Part shown: piece after piece, positions 6,521 through 14,648 of the stretch
Layout of the letters: the number at the start of each line of letters is the position of its first letter
Position numbering within the stretch: position 1 is the stretch's first letter
Origin: Candidatus Borkfalkia ceftriaxoniphila
Lineage (GTDB): Bacteria > Bacillota > Clostridia > Christensenellales > Borkfalkiaceae
NCBI RefSeq assembly: GCF_004134775.1
Contig: NZ_SDOZ01000002.1
Span: 1 to 64,000 of the forward strand
Direction of reading: 5' to 3'
Length of the DNA stretch: 64,000 nucleotides
Notes under the pieces: model-generated
What the model saw: only the letters and a program-made list of their open reading frames with translations
The model's database searches: none
Told to the model about the DNA's origin: nothing
Program-made: the position numbers and the translations under genes

Positions 6521-7159
6521 CTATGCGCCGATCACGGAAAACCGTTTTTGAATGTGGTCGGCTTTTTCGATCTCATCTATCATGGCGATCGCATAATCCG
6601 CGTAACTGATCGCACTGACACCCTTCTCATTGACGAAATATTCTTCGCCGCCGAGCAGAATATTTCCCGTTCGCGCACCGTCCGCCTGAAAATCCGCAGC
6701 GGGGGAAAGATATGTCCACAGTACGTCGTTCCGTGTACGAAGTTCCGTTAGCGCCGCGCCCATATTTTTTGCCAAAGGCTTAAAGGCTTCGGGGAAATTG
6801 TCCAGATCCATCACCTGCACGGTATGCGCGGGATCAACATAGAGACTGCCTGCCCCGCCGACGACCAGCAATCGAATCTTCGTATTGCTCAAAAGATCGC
6901 AAAGGTGCTGAAGGGAAGTAATATGCAAGGGCAATGTTTTCTCCGTCCAGGCGCCGAACGCGTCGATCACTACGTCAAATTCTTTTAAATCATCCGCCGT
7001 AATATCAAACAAATCTTTCACAACTGTCTTTGCTTTGGAATTTGCAATTTTGTGCGCGTTGCGAACGAAACCCGTCACTTCATACCCGCGCGCTACAGCC
7101 TCGTTCACAAGACACGTCCCCTGTCTGCCCGCCGCGCCGACGATCGCAATTTTTTTCAT
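6521..7159 (-). CDS. NAD(P)-binding oxidoreductase, YwnB/NmrA-like
   Basis: This 212-residue atypical short-chain dehydrogenase/NmrA-type protein opens with the dinucleotide motif GAAGRQG (residues 8-14) and has no classical YxxxK catalytic pair. Its relatives bind NAD(P)H and act as redox sensors or flavin/quinone-linked reductases; the substrate is not known. ATG 7159 follows AGGAGG. Its promoter shares the same operator as the Rrf2-family gene next to it, so the two are probably co-regulated. In Bacillus subtilis the homologous pair ywnA-ywnB is also adjacent. Confidence 0.8.
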   Translation of the reverse strand: MKKIAIVGAAGRQGTCLVNEAVARGYEVTGFVRNAHKIANSKAKTVVKDLFDITADDLKEFDVVIDAFGAWTEKTLPLHITSLQHLCDLLSNTKIRLLVVGGAGSLYVDPAHTVQVMDLDNFPEAFKPLAKNMGAALTELRTRNDVLWTYLSPAADFQADGARTGNILLGGEEYFVNEKGVSAISYADYAIAMIDEIEKADHIQKRFSVIGA

Positions 7160-7179
7160 AATAGAACCTCCTGAAATTT

Positions 7180-7202
7180 GTTGTAATCTTTTTGATTACA
7201 AC
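7180..7202 (-). promoter_or_regulatory. Palindrome downstream of the oxidoreductase promoter
   Basis: Perfect 9-bp arms GTTGTAATC and GATTACAAC are separated by TTTTT. It lies just past the -10 box of the oxidoreductase promoter, over the expected transcription start, as expected for a repressor roadblock. Confidence 0.7.
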
Positions 7203-7205
7203 TAC

Positions 7206-7242
7206 ATTATAGCAAACGATTATTGTAATGTCAAGCGTTACA
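7206..7242 (-). promoter_or_regulatory. Promoter and Rrf2-type operator of the oxidoreductase gene
   Basis: TTGACA (7229-7234) and TATAAT (7206-7211), read on the minus strand, are 17 bp apart. The -35 box is embedded in the 19-bp near-palindrome TGTAATGTCAAGCGTTACA (7224-7242), which recurs at the Rrf2 gene with one change. Confidence 0.85.
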
Positions 7243-7260
7243 TCAAAAAAATCAAAAAAA

Positions 7261-7288
7261 ACGTCTCCATTTTCGGAGACGGGTTTTT
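7261..7288 (-). terminator. Terminator of the Rrf2 gene
   Basis: Stem GTCTCC/GGAGAC with a 6-nt loop is followed, on the minus strand, by a run of T. Confidence 0.8.
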
Positions 7289-7706
7289 ATTGCATAAATT
7301 TCATCAGATCGGCGATCGAAGTTTCCGCGAGCGACTGTTCGAAAGCACATTGTGCCGCGGCGAGTTTGTCATCGAGAGCGGCGTGGATGCGGCTGCCTAC
7401 GGGGCAGTTCGCGTTGGGATTTTCGTGAAAATGAAACATACTGTCTTTTTCCATACAATCGACCGCGCGGTATACATCCAATAAAGTGATAGACTGCGGC
7501 GGCTTTTTCAAGGTCGCACCGCCGCTGCCGCGCGCCACGTCGACAAGACCGGCATCTTTCAATTGCAATAAAATACGGCGGATAACGACGGGATTCACGC
7601 ATACGCTCGACGCGATAAATTCCGAAGTGACTTTATATTCGAGATGAAAATATTCGATGGCGAGCAGTGTGTGCACCGCCACGGTCAGACGGCTGGAAAT
7701 CTGCAC
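7287..7706 (-). CDS. Rrf2-family transcriptional regulator (YwnA-like)
   Basis: This 139-residue Rrf2 protein has an N-terminal winged helix (residues 1-80, with VVIRRILLQLKDAGLV as the recognition region and GSGGATL in the wing). A C-terminal part carries one cysteine in NANCPVG. Iron-sulphur Rrf2 proteins such as IscR and NsrR have three clustered cysteines; here they are not present, so it is probably a redox or thiol sensor of the YwnA/CymR side of the family. It starts at GTG 7706 behind GGGAGGGGG. It very likely binds the shared operators at its own promoter and at the oxidoreductase promoter. Confidence 0.85.
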   Translation of the reverse strand: MQISSRLTVAVHTLLAIEYFHLEYKVTSEFIASSVCVNPVVIRRILLQLKDAGLVDVARGSGGATLKKPPQSITLLDVYRAVDCMEKDSMFHFHENPNANCPVGSRIHAALDDKLAAAQCAFEQSLAETSIADLMKFMQ

Positions 7707-7738
7707 GGCGTCCCCCCTCCCTTGGTGAATTCCCGTCT

Positions 7739-7775
7739 ATTATACTCCCAACAGGATGTAATGTCAAGAGTTACA
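7739..7775 (-). promoter_or_regulatory. Promoter and operator of the Rrf2 gene
   Basis: TTGACA (7762-7767) and TATAAT (7739-7744) on the minus strand are 17 bp apart. The operator TGTAATGTCAAGAGTTACA (7757-7775) covers the -35 box exactly as at the oxidoreductase promoter and touches the stop codon of the lipoprotein gene, indicating autoregulation. Confidence 0.85.
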
Positions 7776-8145
7776 TAATCGTTTGTCCGAAATTCTGAAA
7801 CAGGTCAGGAAACGTTTCTTCCGATTTCGTGCTCACGAATTTGGCATAAACTTCAATATCGAAACGCGCGCGGTCGCATACATACCGTTCGGGCTTGAAC
7901 GCCTCGGACAATTCCGCATCGCAAAACCAACCTTCAAAACGGTATCCTTCTTTTTTGGGCGCGGGCGGCATAACGAAACGGTCGCTTCGCACGATGACCG
8001 CATCATACAGCGAATCGTCCACATAAAATTTGATCTGCGTAACCGGATACGTCCCCGTATCCTTGGATTCGCAGCCGTATAATATTTGTAAAAGAAAGCC
8101 CAGCGACACAAACAGGCCGACGAGCGCGAGCATTTTATGTTTCAT
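7771..8145 (-). CDS. Small lipoprotein with one InlB B-repeat-like unit
   Basis: The 124-residue protein has a hydrophobic leader ending in LYGC, a plausible lipobox with lipidated Cys near residue 25. After it comes a beta-rich segment with YRFEGWFCDAEL, the pattern of Listeria-Bacteroides (InlB B) repeats found in surface proteins. It is therefore probably membrane-anchored and outside the cell. GGAGGG precedes the ATG. Function unknown. Its 3' end carries the operator of the neighbouring Rrf2 gene. Confidence 0.6.
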   Translation of the reverse strand: MKHKMLALVGLFVSLGFLLQILYGCESKDTGTYPVTQIKFYVDDSLYDAVIVRSDRFVMPPAPKKEGYRFEGWFCDAELSEAFKPERYVCDRARFDIEVYAKFVSTKSEETFPDLFQNFGQTIM

Positions 8146-8269
8146 CGTCTACCCTCCGTACCTTGCGTATTGTAACACTTAAATACCGCGCGGTCAACGG
8201 CACAGACGGCGAAACAAAAAGATTTTACCCACCTTTTACACTTTTAATCATTTGAACACAAAAGTCCGT

Positions 8270-9304
8270 TCAGCAAAAAATATTTTCCAGAAAATCGCGG
8301 ATCTCTCCCATCACCGCCGCGTCTTCTTCCGTCAACATCGCATAATCAATGGAAGAACGATACCGCTCGAACTCTTCGGAGGGCATCTTTTTGGAAGAAG
8401 CGAGTTTTGCGAAAACTTCCTTAATATATTTTTCCGCTTTTATCGTGAGATAAACGCTGTGTCCCTTGTCGGGATAAGTGATCGCGCGTATATTCTTTTT
8501 ATCCCGTACGGCGCGGATGATCTTTCTGCCGTTCGTACGGAACGGTACGACTTTGTCGTCTTCTCCGTATAAAAGCAGGACGGGAACGTCGCTCTTCAAC
8601 AGAGATTTCCGAGAAGAAACGGACGCGAGCCTCCCGAAGCGCAGGCGGTGCAAGATCTTGCTGTAAAAGCGGATCAAACCGCTGAACCCTCCGAAATAGC
8701 GGCGGCTCATATCCGTCACGACGCCCTGCGCGGTATCGAATCCGCACATGGCGACGACACCGTCGACGTGCTCGCCGAAAGAAAATATATTCATCGCGGA
8801 ATAGGCTCCCCAACTGTGCCCTACCAAAACGCGCTTGTATTGTTTGAGGCGCGGCTCGTTCTGCACGTAACGAACGGCGTAGGACGCGTCGATCGCCCCT
8901 TGTATCAGTCCGCCGACGCCCTTCCCGTCGCTCAGCACGCAGCCCGTATTATCATACCCCAAAACGAGATATCCCTGCGCAGCCAGATAGGCGATCTCCG
9001 TCGTATAAGCGTTGTGTCCCGCGCCGAATCCGTGCACCCAAATGACGAGCCCTTTCGGCTCCTTCACGCGCATATCCGAATAAATACAGCCGCGCAGCGT
9101 CTGCCCTTTGTCCGAAACGAAAGATATATCTTCCGCTTGCAGGTTTTCGAAATCTTTTGCCTGAAAATAGCGCAGCGCGGGATTTCCGTCCGAGCGTACC
9201 CCGAATCGCGTTTTCTGGATCAGCACGGAAACGATTGCAAAAAAGACGAGTATAAACAATACGACCGCCGCAAGGCAGATCAACAAAATCCAATAGATCT
9301 CCAT
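8270..9304 (-). CDS. Membrane-anchored alpha/beta hydrolase
   Basis: The protein has one N-terminal membrane segment (about residues 3-28) followed by an alpha/beta-hydrolase fold. The serine nucleophile sits in GHSWG (about residue 160), the acid in LLYGEDDKVVP, and the histidine in GHSVYL. HGFGAGH is the oxyanion-hole strand. It resembles serine aminopeptidase/YqkD-type lipases; the substrate is unknown. The chosen start is ATG 9304. A TTG at 9310 is in frame but falls at or upstream of the predicted transcription start, and no ribosome site is visible, so the mRNA looks leaderless. Confidence 0.8.
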   Translation of the reverse strand: MEIYWILLICLAAVVLFILVFFAIVSVLIQKTRFGVRSDGNPALRYFQAKDFENLQAEDISFVSDKGQTLRGCIYSDMRVKEPKGLVIWVHGFGAGHNAYTTEIAYLAAQGYLVLGYDNTGCVLSDGKGVGGLIQGAIDASYAVRYVQNEPRLKQYKRVLVGHSWGAYSAMNIFSFGEHVDGVVAMCGFDTAQGVVTDMSRRYFGGFSGLIRFYSKILHRLRFGRLASVSSRKSLLKSDVPVLLLYGEDDKVVPFRTNGRKIIRAVRDKKNIRAITYPDKGHSVYLTIKAEKYIKEVFAKLASSKKMPSEEFERYRSSIDYAMLTEEDAAVMGEIRDFLENIFC

Positions 9305-9312
9305 AATCAAGC

Positions 9313-9341
9313 ATTATAATCATTCGCTTGACAAATGTCAA
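9313..9341 (-). promoter_or_regulatory. Promoter of the hydrolase gene
   Basis: Minus-strand TTGACA (9336-9341), 17 bp, TATAAT (9313-9318). Transcription should start near 9306, one or two bases before the ATG. The -35 region lies within a short palindrome TTGACAAATGTCAA (9328-9341). Confidence 0.8.
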
Positions 9342-9420
9342 ATATTTACCAATCGGACGAAAAAAAGGTATAGTTGGATAGAAAGGCGGCGGTTTTTCCA
9401 AAACAGGAAAAATTTATTCC

Positions 9421-9449
9421 TTGTAAAATGGTAGGATTTTTGATATAAT
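9421..9449 (+). promoter_or_regulatory. Promoter of the NlpC/P60 gene
   Basis: TTGTAA (9421-9426), 17 bp, TATAAT (9444-9449). AAAGGAG follows before the ATG at 9476. Confidence 0.75.
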
Positions 9450-9475
9450 TTCTCCAAAAAAAGGAGAAAAAATAT

Positions 9476-10351
9476 ATGAAAAAAGCTTACGTTACAATCG
9501 CAGCGGCGGCGATCTCCGTCGCGATCCTTCTCGGCGCTACTTTTGCTTCCTTTCACCTGACGCAAAGGCCCTCTGCCGATAACGAGAACGGTGCTTTACT
9601 GCCCGACGAAGACGGCGGAACGCTCCCTCCCGCTCCCGAACCCGAAGCGCCGGACGAAAAGCCTCTGCCGCCCCAGGAGCCAGAAACCGACGTTCCCGTC
9701 GTCACCATTCCCAAAGACCAATATGTGCGTTCCAAGGTGAACGGCCTGAATATCCGTTCCGCCCCCAGCACGTCCGCTTCCTCTCTCGGCTACATAGATA
9801 AGGGCGATATGGTCTTGCTGAAAGGAAAAGAAGGCAACTGGTACGAGACCGTTTACAAGAACAAACCCGCATATGTGAGCGCGGGAAGTTCGTACACCGA
9901 ACTGTTCGAATTGGAAACCTCGCCTGACAGCCGCGTAGAGGCGGTGATCGGCGAAGGATATAATCTGCTCGGCTTCCCCTACGTGTACGGCGCGACGCGC
10001 CTGCACAACGGAAACGGAAAGTTCCTTTCGGGATTCGACAAGACGAAATACGACTGCTCGTCGCTGATGCAGTATATGTTTTATTACGGCGCGGGCGTCA
10101 ATCTCGAATTGACGACACGCACACAGGTATCGCAGGGCACACACGTACCCAGAAGCGAACTTTCGCGCGGCGACCTTATTTTCTTTACCAACTCCACCCG
10201 TTACAATAAAACGGGCGTGGAGCGGATCGGGCACGTTGCGCTGTATCTCGGGGGCAATTATATCCTGCACACGGCGACCGATTACGCAGTCATCGAGGAA
10301 ATTTCCGCGCAACGTTGGTCCTACTATATCGAAACGCGCAGAATGATTTGA
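9476..10351 (+). CDS. Secreted SH3-NlpC/P60 peptidoglycan hydrolase
   Basis: The 291-residue protein probably cleaves cell-wall stem peptides outside the membrane. It has a signal anchor (residues 4-27), an acidic Pro/Glu linker (about 35-75), a bacterial SH3 domain (about 80-145; VNGLNIRSAPSTSASSLG) and a C-terminal NlpC/P60 domain. The catalytic Cys lies in YDCSSLMQYMF, His in RIGHVALYLG, and a third polar residue in ILHTA. It has its own promoter and sits alone between convergent and divergent neighbours. Such enzymes act in daughter-cell separation or wall turnover. Confidence 0.9.
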   Translation: MKKAYVTIAAAAISVAILLGATFASFHLTQRPSADNENGALLPDEDGGTLPPAPEPEAPDEKPLPPQEPETDVPVVTIPKDQYVRSKVNGLNIRSAPSTSASSLGYIDKGDMVLLKGKEGNWYETVYKNKPAYVSAGSSYTELFELETSPDSRVEAVIGEGYNLLGFPYVYGATRLHNGNGKFLSGFDKTKYDCSSLMQYMFYYGAGVNLELTTRTQVSQGTHVPRSELSRGDLIFFTNSTRYNKTGVERIGHVALYLGGNYILHTATDYAVIEEISAQRWSYYIETRRMI

Positions 10352-10411
10352 AAAAAACGATGTTTTTTCAAATAAATTGCGAAAAATAATACTATTCTAT
10401 AAAATATATGA

Positions 10412-10417
10412 TATAAT
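10412..10417 (+). promoter_or_regulatory. -10 box of the CNNM/CorC-type gene
   Basis: TATAAT in an AT-rich stretch; the -35 region is poor. Transcription from here gives a leader of about 75 nt. Confidence 0.5.
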
Positions 10418-10438
10418 ATAGGTAATTATTTTTTTCAG

Positions 10439-10476
10439 GTAGCATACTGCGGTATTTCTGGCCGCAAATCCGCTAC
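10439..10476 (+). promoter_or_regulatory. Two-stem structured 5' UTR
   Basis: Outer stem GTAGC/GCTAC (10439-10443 with 10472-10476) encloses an inner stem TGCGG/CCGCA (10448-10452 with 10462-10466), with asymmetric internal loops ATAC and AATCC. It lies just before the GGGAGG site of the CNNM-type gene. It is too short for an M-box and matches no riboswitch I know. Confidence 0.45.
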
Positions 10477-10497
10477 GATCGGGAGGTTTTGTTTTTT

Positions 10498-11775
10498 ATG
10501 CCTGACGGCGCAGCCCCATTATTGATCGCGATAATCATTTTATTGCTTTTATCGGGCTTTTTTTCATCGATGGAAACGGCGTATTCCTGCGCCAACAAAG
10601 TTAAACTGCGAACAATGAGCGCGAACGGAAACGCCCGCGCCGCAAAGACGCTGAAACTGGCGGAGAATTACGATAAACTGATTTCCACCATTTTGGTCGG
10701 GAACAATATCGTCAATATCACCACTTCGTCGCTCGCGACACTGTTTTTCGCGAGTCTGATGACCAACAGTGCGAACAGCGTTACCGTTTCGACCGTGGTC
10801 ACGACCGTCGCCGTGCTCATCTTCGGTGAGATCACCCCGAAAATGATGGCGAAAGTTTACCCCGAGAAATTCTCGATGGTCGGATATCCGCTGATCATGC
10901 TGTTCTACTATATACTGTTTCCCATCAATATCGTATTCACGGGCTATAAATTCGTGCTCTCCAAGATTTTCAAATTAAAGAACGAGGAAGTCGTCACGGA
11001 AGACGAGATCATGACCATCGTCGAAGAGGCTCGGGAAGGCGGCACTTTGCACCAGGAAGAAACCAAACTGATCCGTTCGGTCATCGAGTTCGACGATCTG
11101 GAAGTGGGCGACATTCTCATCCCCCGCGTGAATATTACCGCCGTGGATGTAAAAGCCTCGCCCGACGAGGTAAAAAAAATCTTCACTTCCTGCGGATATT
11201 CGAGGATCCCCGTCTATGAAAATACCATCGACACCATCGTCGGCGTCGTGCACGAAAAGGATTTTTTCCTCAATTATTTCGGGCAGAAGCACGATCTGCG
11301 CGCGATTTTGAATGCGCCCGTTTATACGACCGAACACCTTAAAATTTCCTCGCTATTGAAACAACTGCAAAAGAGAAAGACGCATATGGCGGTCGTTCTC
11401 GACGAATACGGCGGTACGGCGGGCATCGTCACGCTCGAAGACATTCTGGAAGAACTGGTGGGCGAGATCTGGGACGAACACGACGAAGAGATCAACTATT
11501 TCAAGAAACTGGACGATACGACGACGCTCGTGGACGCGAACGCCCCCCTCTGCGATCTGTTTGCCTATTACGAACTGGACGAGGACGACGATAATTTCGA
11601 GGCGTATACCGTGAGCGGCTGGATCATCGAACAGTTGGGCGAAATTCCCGCAGCGGGCGCCACGTTTGAATTTTCAGGGCTATCGTTCGAAGTTACGAGT
11701 TCCACTCTTAAAAAAATACAGCAGGTCAAAGTTACGAAAATTTCCGACGAGAAAAGTACGGAAGAAGAAAAATAA
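10498..11775 (+). CDS. CNNM/CorC (HlyC) family membrane protein
   Basis: The 425-residue protein has a DUF21/CNNM transmembrane domain (about 1-195, three to four membrane helices), a pair of CBS domains (about 205-320; [17 protein letters not shown]), and a C-terminal CorC_HlyC/TerC-associated domain (about 335-415). The [22 protein letters not shown] signature of the family spans the second CBS end. Homologues export or regulate Mg2+ (MpfA/CorC type), with the CBS pair sensing ATP-Mg. The start is ATG 10498, 11 nt after GGGAGG; the upstream TTG 10489 is too close to that site. The structured leader may regulate it. Confidence 0.88.
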   Translation: MPDGAAPLLIAIIILLLLSGFFSSMETAYSCANKVKLRTMSANGNARAAKTLKLAENYDKLISTILVGNNIVNITTSSLATLFFASLMTNSANSVTVSTVVTTVAVLIFGEITPKMMAKVYPEKFSMVGYPLIMLFYYILFPINIVFTGYKFVLSKIFKLKNEEVVTEDEIMTIVEEAREGGTLHQEETKLIRSVIEFDDLEVGDILIPRVNITAVDVKASPDEVKKIFTSCGYSRIPVYENTIDTIVGVVHEKDFFLNYFGQKHDLRAILNAPVYTTEHLKISSLLKQLQKRKTHMAVVLDEYGGTAGIVTLEDILEELVGEIWDEHDEEINYFKKLDDTTTLVDANAPLCDLFAYYELDEDDDNFEAYTVSGWIIEQLGEIPAAGATFEFSGLSFEVTSSTLKKIQQVKVTKISDEKSTEEEK

Positions 11776-11776
11776 A

Positions 11777-11807
11777 AAAAAGCCTTTCCCGACGGGAAAG
11801 GCTTTTT
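11777..11807. terminator. Bidirectional terminator
   Basis: Stem AAAGCCTTTCCC/GGGAAAGGCTTT with a GAC loop and T-runs on both strands serves the converging CNNM-type and HD-domain genes. Confidence 0.9.
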
Positions 11808-11809
11808 CA

Positions 11810-12481
11810 TTATAAAAATCTTACGTCATTGATGATGAGTACGAATTTGCGTTCCAGAAAATCCGCCGCGCGGCGGCAAAGTTGCATGCGTTTGAAGTAG
11901 ATCTCGAAGTAGTCCATGACGGGACATTTTTCCGTATCGATGACGATATTGAGAACGATCTCCCGATTCCCCTCGTCCACATAGATGACCGAACGCTCCG
12001 CGGCGAGGTTTACTCTGTCGTGAATATTCATGTTTTCCATGCTCACGTTGGTGATATTCTTGCGGACGCGGCTCTTGTGCACGTCCGCCTTATCCGCCAG
12101 AATGAGCGCGGCGGTGATGTCGCTGACGGGCAAACCTTCCGTTTCGTCGTGATTGCCGATCGCCATCATGATCTCGGCGGCGTCCTTATAGGGCATACCC
12201 ATGCGCGTTAAGATCTTATAGGCGAGAATCGCGCCGCTCTGGGCATGATTGTCGCGGTTGATGCTGTTGCCCATATCGTGCAGAAAGCCCGCGATCTCCG
12301 TGAGCGCCACGCGGTGGTCGCTCGCGCCGATGCCGCGCAGCAATTCGCCCGACCATTTGCTGACAATGCTCGAATGGCGGACGGAATGTTCGGTAAATCC
12401 CAGAGCCTCTATCTGCTTTTCGGACATGTACATGATCGCTTTGACTTCTTCGTCGTTTTTGATATCCGTGATTGTTAACAA
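11810..12481 (-). CDS. HD-domain phosphohydrolase
   Basis: The 223-residue protein has the HD metal-binding pattern: His in EHSVRHSS, His-Asp in GFLHDMGN, His-Asp in GNHDE, and Asp in LADKADVHKS. This suits a phosphodiesterase or nucleotide phosphohydrolase; the substrate is unknown. It follows the PfkB-type kinase gene directly: the TTG start abuts that gene's stop, and the GGAG site lies inside the kinase coding end, so the two are translationally linked. A downstream ATG (MYMSEKQ) is possible. Confidence 0.75.
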   Translation of the reverse strand: MLTITDIKNDEEVKAIMYMSEKQIEALGFTEHSVRHSSIVSKWSGELLRGIGASDHRVALTEIAGFLHDMGNSINRDNHAQSGAILAYKILTRMGMPYKDAAEIMMAIGNHDETEGLPVSDITAALILADKADVHKSRVRKNITNVSMENMNIHDRVNLAAERSVIYVDEGNREIVLNIVIDTEKCPVMDYFEIYFKRMQLCRRAADFLERKFVLIINDVRFL

Positions 12482-13411
12482 CTAATTTACGATCTCCTCT
12501 ACCGTTAAATTTGCATAGATTTCGTCAAATTTATTCTTCGTGAACGAAATTTGTCCGAAAGTCGTGACCGTCGCGGTGCCCGCGGCGACTCCCGCGCGCA
12601 GGATCTCGTCGAGCGGCGCGCCTTCCGTCAGCCGCATCGTTGCGGCGGCGAGCATACCGTCCCCCGCGCCCACCGTCGAATTGATGGCGACGTTGATGCT
12701 CTTGCAGAAAAAGTTTTTGGTGCCGTCGGTGATGATCGCGCCGCGCTTTCCGAGCGACAAGAGCACGCGCTTGGCGCCTTTATCCAAAAGCGTATAACAG
12801 CCTTTCAAAAGATCTTCGCGGGTTTTGAGTTCTTTTTGCAAGGTATTTTGCAGTTCGTCCTTATTGGGTTTTACCAGATCCAGCCCCGCCTGCAGCGCGG
12901 ATAAAAGCCTGGGGCCTTCCGCATCGGCGATCTTCAAAGAACCCGGCGCGGCCACGTTGAAAAGTTTGGTATAATAACCGCTGTCCACACCCTGCGGCAA
13001 ACTGCCCGATACCACCATCACGTCGCTCTTTTTAGAAAGGGACGCAACGAGCGCCAACAACTCTTCCTGCTTGTTCGCGCTGATGGGTTCGCCGATATCG
13101 TTCACTTCCGTAAGCATAGACTTATTATCGATGAACTTATAGTTTTCGCGGACCCGACCACGGTTCCAGACGAATGCGCTGGGCACGCCCTCTCTGTCGA
13201 GCGCCTGCTCGAAGAGGGATCCGTTTTCGTTATACATAAAACCCGTGGCGTAACTATCCCCTTTCAGCCGCGCGACGCCGATCGCCACGTTCAATGCTTT
13301 TCCCGTAAAACTAAGGGTCTTATTCTTTACGTGGTTCAGTTTTCCGATGTTCAGGGAATCAACTTCGATGGTCACGTCGGTGCAAGGATTCAGACAAACC
13401 GTCAATATCAT
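12482..13411 (-). CDS. PfkB-family sugar-phosphate kinase (1-phosphofructokinase-like)
   Basis: The 309-residue protein matches the FruK/LacC branch of the PfkB fold: start MILTVCLNPCTDVTIEVDSL, GKALNVA sugar-binding loop, VVSGSLPQGV, and the catalytic anion-hole motif NSTVGAGDGMLAA near residue 247 with the Asp base. Such enzymes phosphorylate fructose-1-phosphate or tagatose-6-phosphate to bisphosphates. No PTS transporter or fruR is nearby, so fructose specificity is unproven. It has its own promoter and sits beside pfkA. Confidence 0.8.
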   Translation of the reverse strand: MILTVCLNPCTDVTIEVDSLNIGKLNHVKNKTLSFTGKALNVAIGVARLKGDSYATGFMYNENGSLFEQALDREGVPSAFVWNRGRVRENYKFIDNKSMLTEVNDIGEPISANKQEELLALVASLSKKSDVMVVSGSLPQGVDSGYYTKLFNVAAPGSLKIADAEGPRLLSALQAGLDLVKPNKDELQNTLQKELKTREDLLKGCYTLLDKGAKRVLLSLGKRGAIITDGTKNFFCKSINVAINSTVGAGDGMLAAATMRLTEGAPLDEILRAGVAAGTATVTTFGQISFTKNKFDEIYANLTVEEIVN

Positions 13412-13474
13412 AAAAAGGTACTCCGCAAATCGTATTCGCCCGCCCGCGTACGGGTGGGAAAGACTTCTCTTAGT

Positions 13475-13503
13475 ATTATAATATATTTTTAGCGTTTTTT
13501 CAA
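13475..13503 (-). promoter_or_regulatory. Promoter of the PfkB-type kinase gene
   Basis: Minus-strand TTGAAA (13498-13503), 17 bp, TATAAT (13475-13480). The leader contains a G/C-rich hairpin (CCCACCCG/CGGGCGGG) before the ribosome site. Confidence 0.8.
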
Positions 13504-13532
13504 TCTAAAACGTAAAATTTTTTCAATAAATT

Positions 13533-13560
13533 AAAAAGCCGTCCGAAAAAGGCGGCTTTC
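13533..13560 (-). terminator. Terminator of pfkA
   Basis: On the minus strand AAAGCCGCC pairs imperfectly with GGACGGCTTT and a T-run follows, just past the pfkA stop. Confidence 0.75.
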
Positions 13561-13564
13561 GTAA

Positions 13565-14527
13565 TTACAAGGATATCATTTGCAGGGTTTCGTACAGTTC
13601 GTAATTGAATTTCTTTTTCATACTGACCGCTTCGATAATGTCGAGATCGATGATCTCGTTTTTACGGATACCGACAACGCGGTCGCCGATACCGTCTTTT
13701 AAAAGGCGCACAGCCTTGTTACCGAACTGTGCCGCGAGCATTCTGTCCGCCATACTGGGGGAACCGCCGCGCTGCACGTGGCCGATGGTCGTGCCGCGCA
13801 CAGAATACGTGGTTTCGCTCTGCAGCATTTTCGTGAACTCTTCCGCCGTGGCGACGCCTTCCGCCAGAACGATGATGTTGGAATGTTTGCCGTTGGCGCG
13901 GCTGCGGTTCACGCGCATGACGATATCGTCCATATCGTAGCGGATCTCGGGCACGACGATGATCTCCGCGCCGCTGGCGATACCCGAATACAGGGCGATG
14001 TCGCCGCAGTGCCTGCCCATGACCTCCACCACGCTGATACGTTCGTGTGAGGTCATCGTGTCGCGCAATTTATTGATGATATCGAGGCAGGTATTGACCG
14101 CCGTATCGAATCCCAAAGTGTAATCGGTATATTCCAAATCGTTGTCGATGGTACCGGGGATCCCGATGGTGGGAATGCCGAAATTTTCCGTCAGGCTCTT
14201 CGCGCCCTTGAACGAGCCGTCGCCGCCGATGACCACGAGACCTTCGATGCCGCGGTCATTGAGCGTTTTCGCCGCTTGCTTCTGCCCTTCGGGGGTATAC
14301 ATTTCCACGCAGCGCGCCGTACGGAGCATCGTGCCGCCGCGCTGTACGATATCGGAAACGCTGCGCATTTCCATGGCGACCATGTCGTCGTTGATAAGCC
14401 CCGCATAACCTTGCCGAATGCCGTATATTTCCATTCCGAAATATTTTGCCGTTCTTACAACCGCCCTGATGCAGGCGTTCATCCCGGGAGCGTCGCCGCC
14501 GCTGGTCAAAACACCGATTCTTTTCAT
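13565..14527 (-). CDS. pfkA: ATP-dependent 6-phosphofructokinase
   Basis: The 320-residue enzyme phosphorylates fructose-6-phosphate, the committed step of glycolysis. It opens with KRIGVLTSGGDAPGMNA (ATP-binding Gly loop) and has the GGDGS motif, TIDND with the catalytic Asp base, and MGRHCGD for substrate binding. The Gly/Asp composition of GGDGS indicates ATP rather than pyrophosphate as donor. The start is ATG 14527, behind GGAGG. An upstream in-frame start is less well placed. The length equals bacterial PfkA. It follows dnaE, as in several Firmicutes, but has its own promoter. Confidence 0.96.
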   Translation of the reverse strand: MKRIGVLTSGGDAPGMNACIRAVVRTAKYFGMEIYGIRQGYAGLINDDMVAMEMRSVSDIVQRGGTMLRTARCVEMYTPEGQKQAAKTLNDRGIEGLVVIGGDGSFKGAKSLTENFGIPTIGIPGTIDNDLEYTDYTLGFDTAVNTCLDIINKLRDTMTSHERISVVEVMGRHCGDIALYSGIASGAEIIVVPEIRYDMDDIVMRVNRSRANGKHSNIIVLAEGVATAEEFTKMLQSETTYSVRGTTIGHVQRGGSPSMADRMLAAQFGNKAVRLLKDGIGDRVVGIRKNEIIDLDIIEAVSMKKKFNYELYETLQMISL

Positions 14528-14591
14528 AACAATCCTCCAACTGCGCACCCTCTCTTCTTCGGTGCGATCTTACTAAAATAACTGCCCTATC

Positions 14592-14619
14592 ATTATATCA
14601 AAAACAGCGAGGATTGCAA
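14592..14619 (-). promoter_or_regulatory. Promoter of pfkA
   Basis: Minus-strand TTGCAA (14614-14619), 16 bp, TATAAT (14592-14597). The leader holds a short hairpin GCGCACC/GGTGCG before the ribosome site. Confidence 0.7.
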
Positions 14620-14648
14620 ATCATTTTCGGTAACTTTCCGTAAATATT

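Noticed and set aside
8648-9319. 223-codon plus-strand ORF
   Set aside because: It is the antisense shadow of the alpha/beta hydrolase, whose catalytic motifs are clear on the other strand.
10424-10497. M-box or yybP-ykoY riboswitch before the CNNM-type gene
   Set aside because: The leader is too short and lacks the conserved sequence blocks of those riboswitches.
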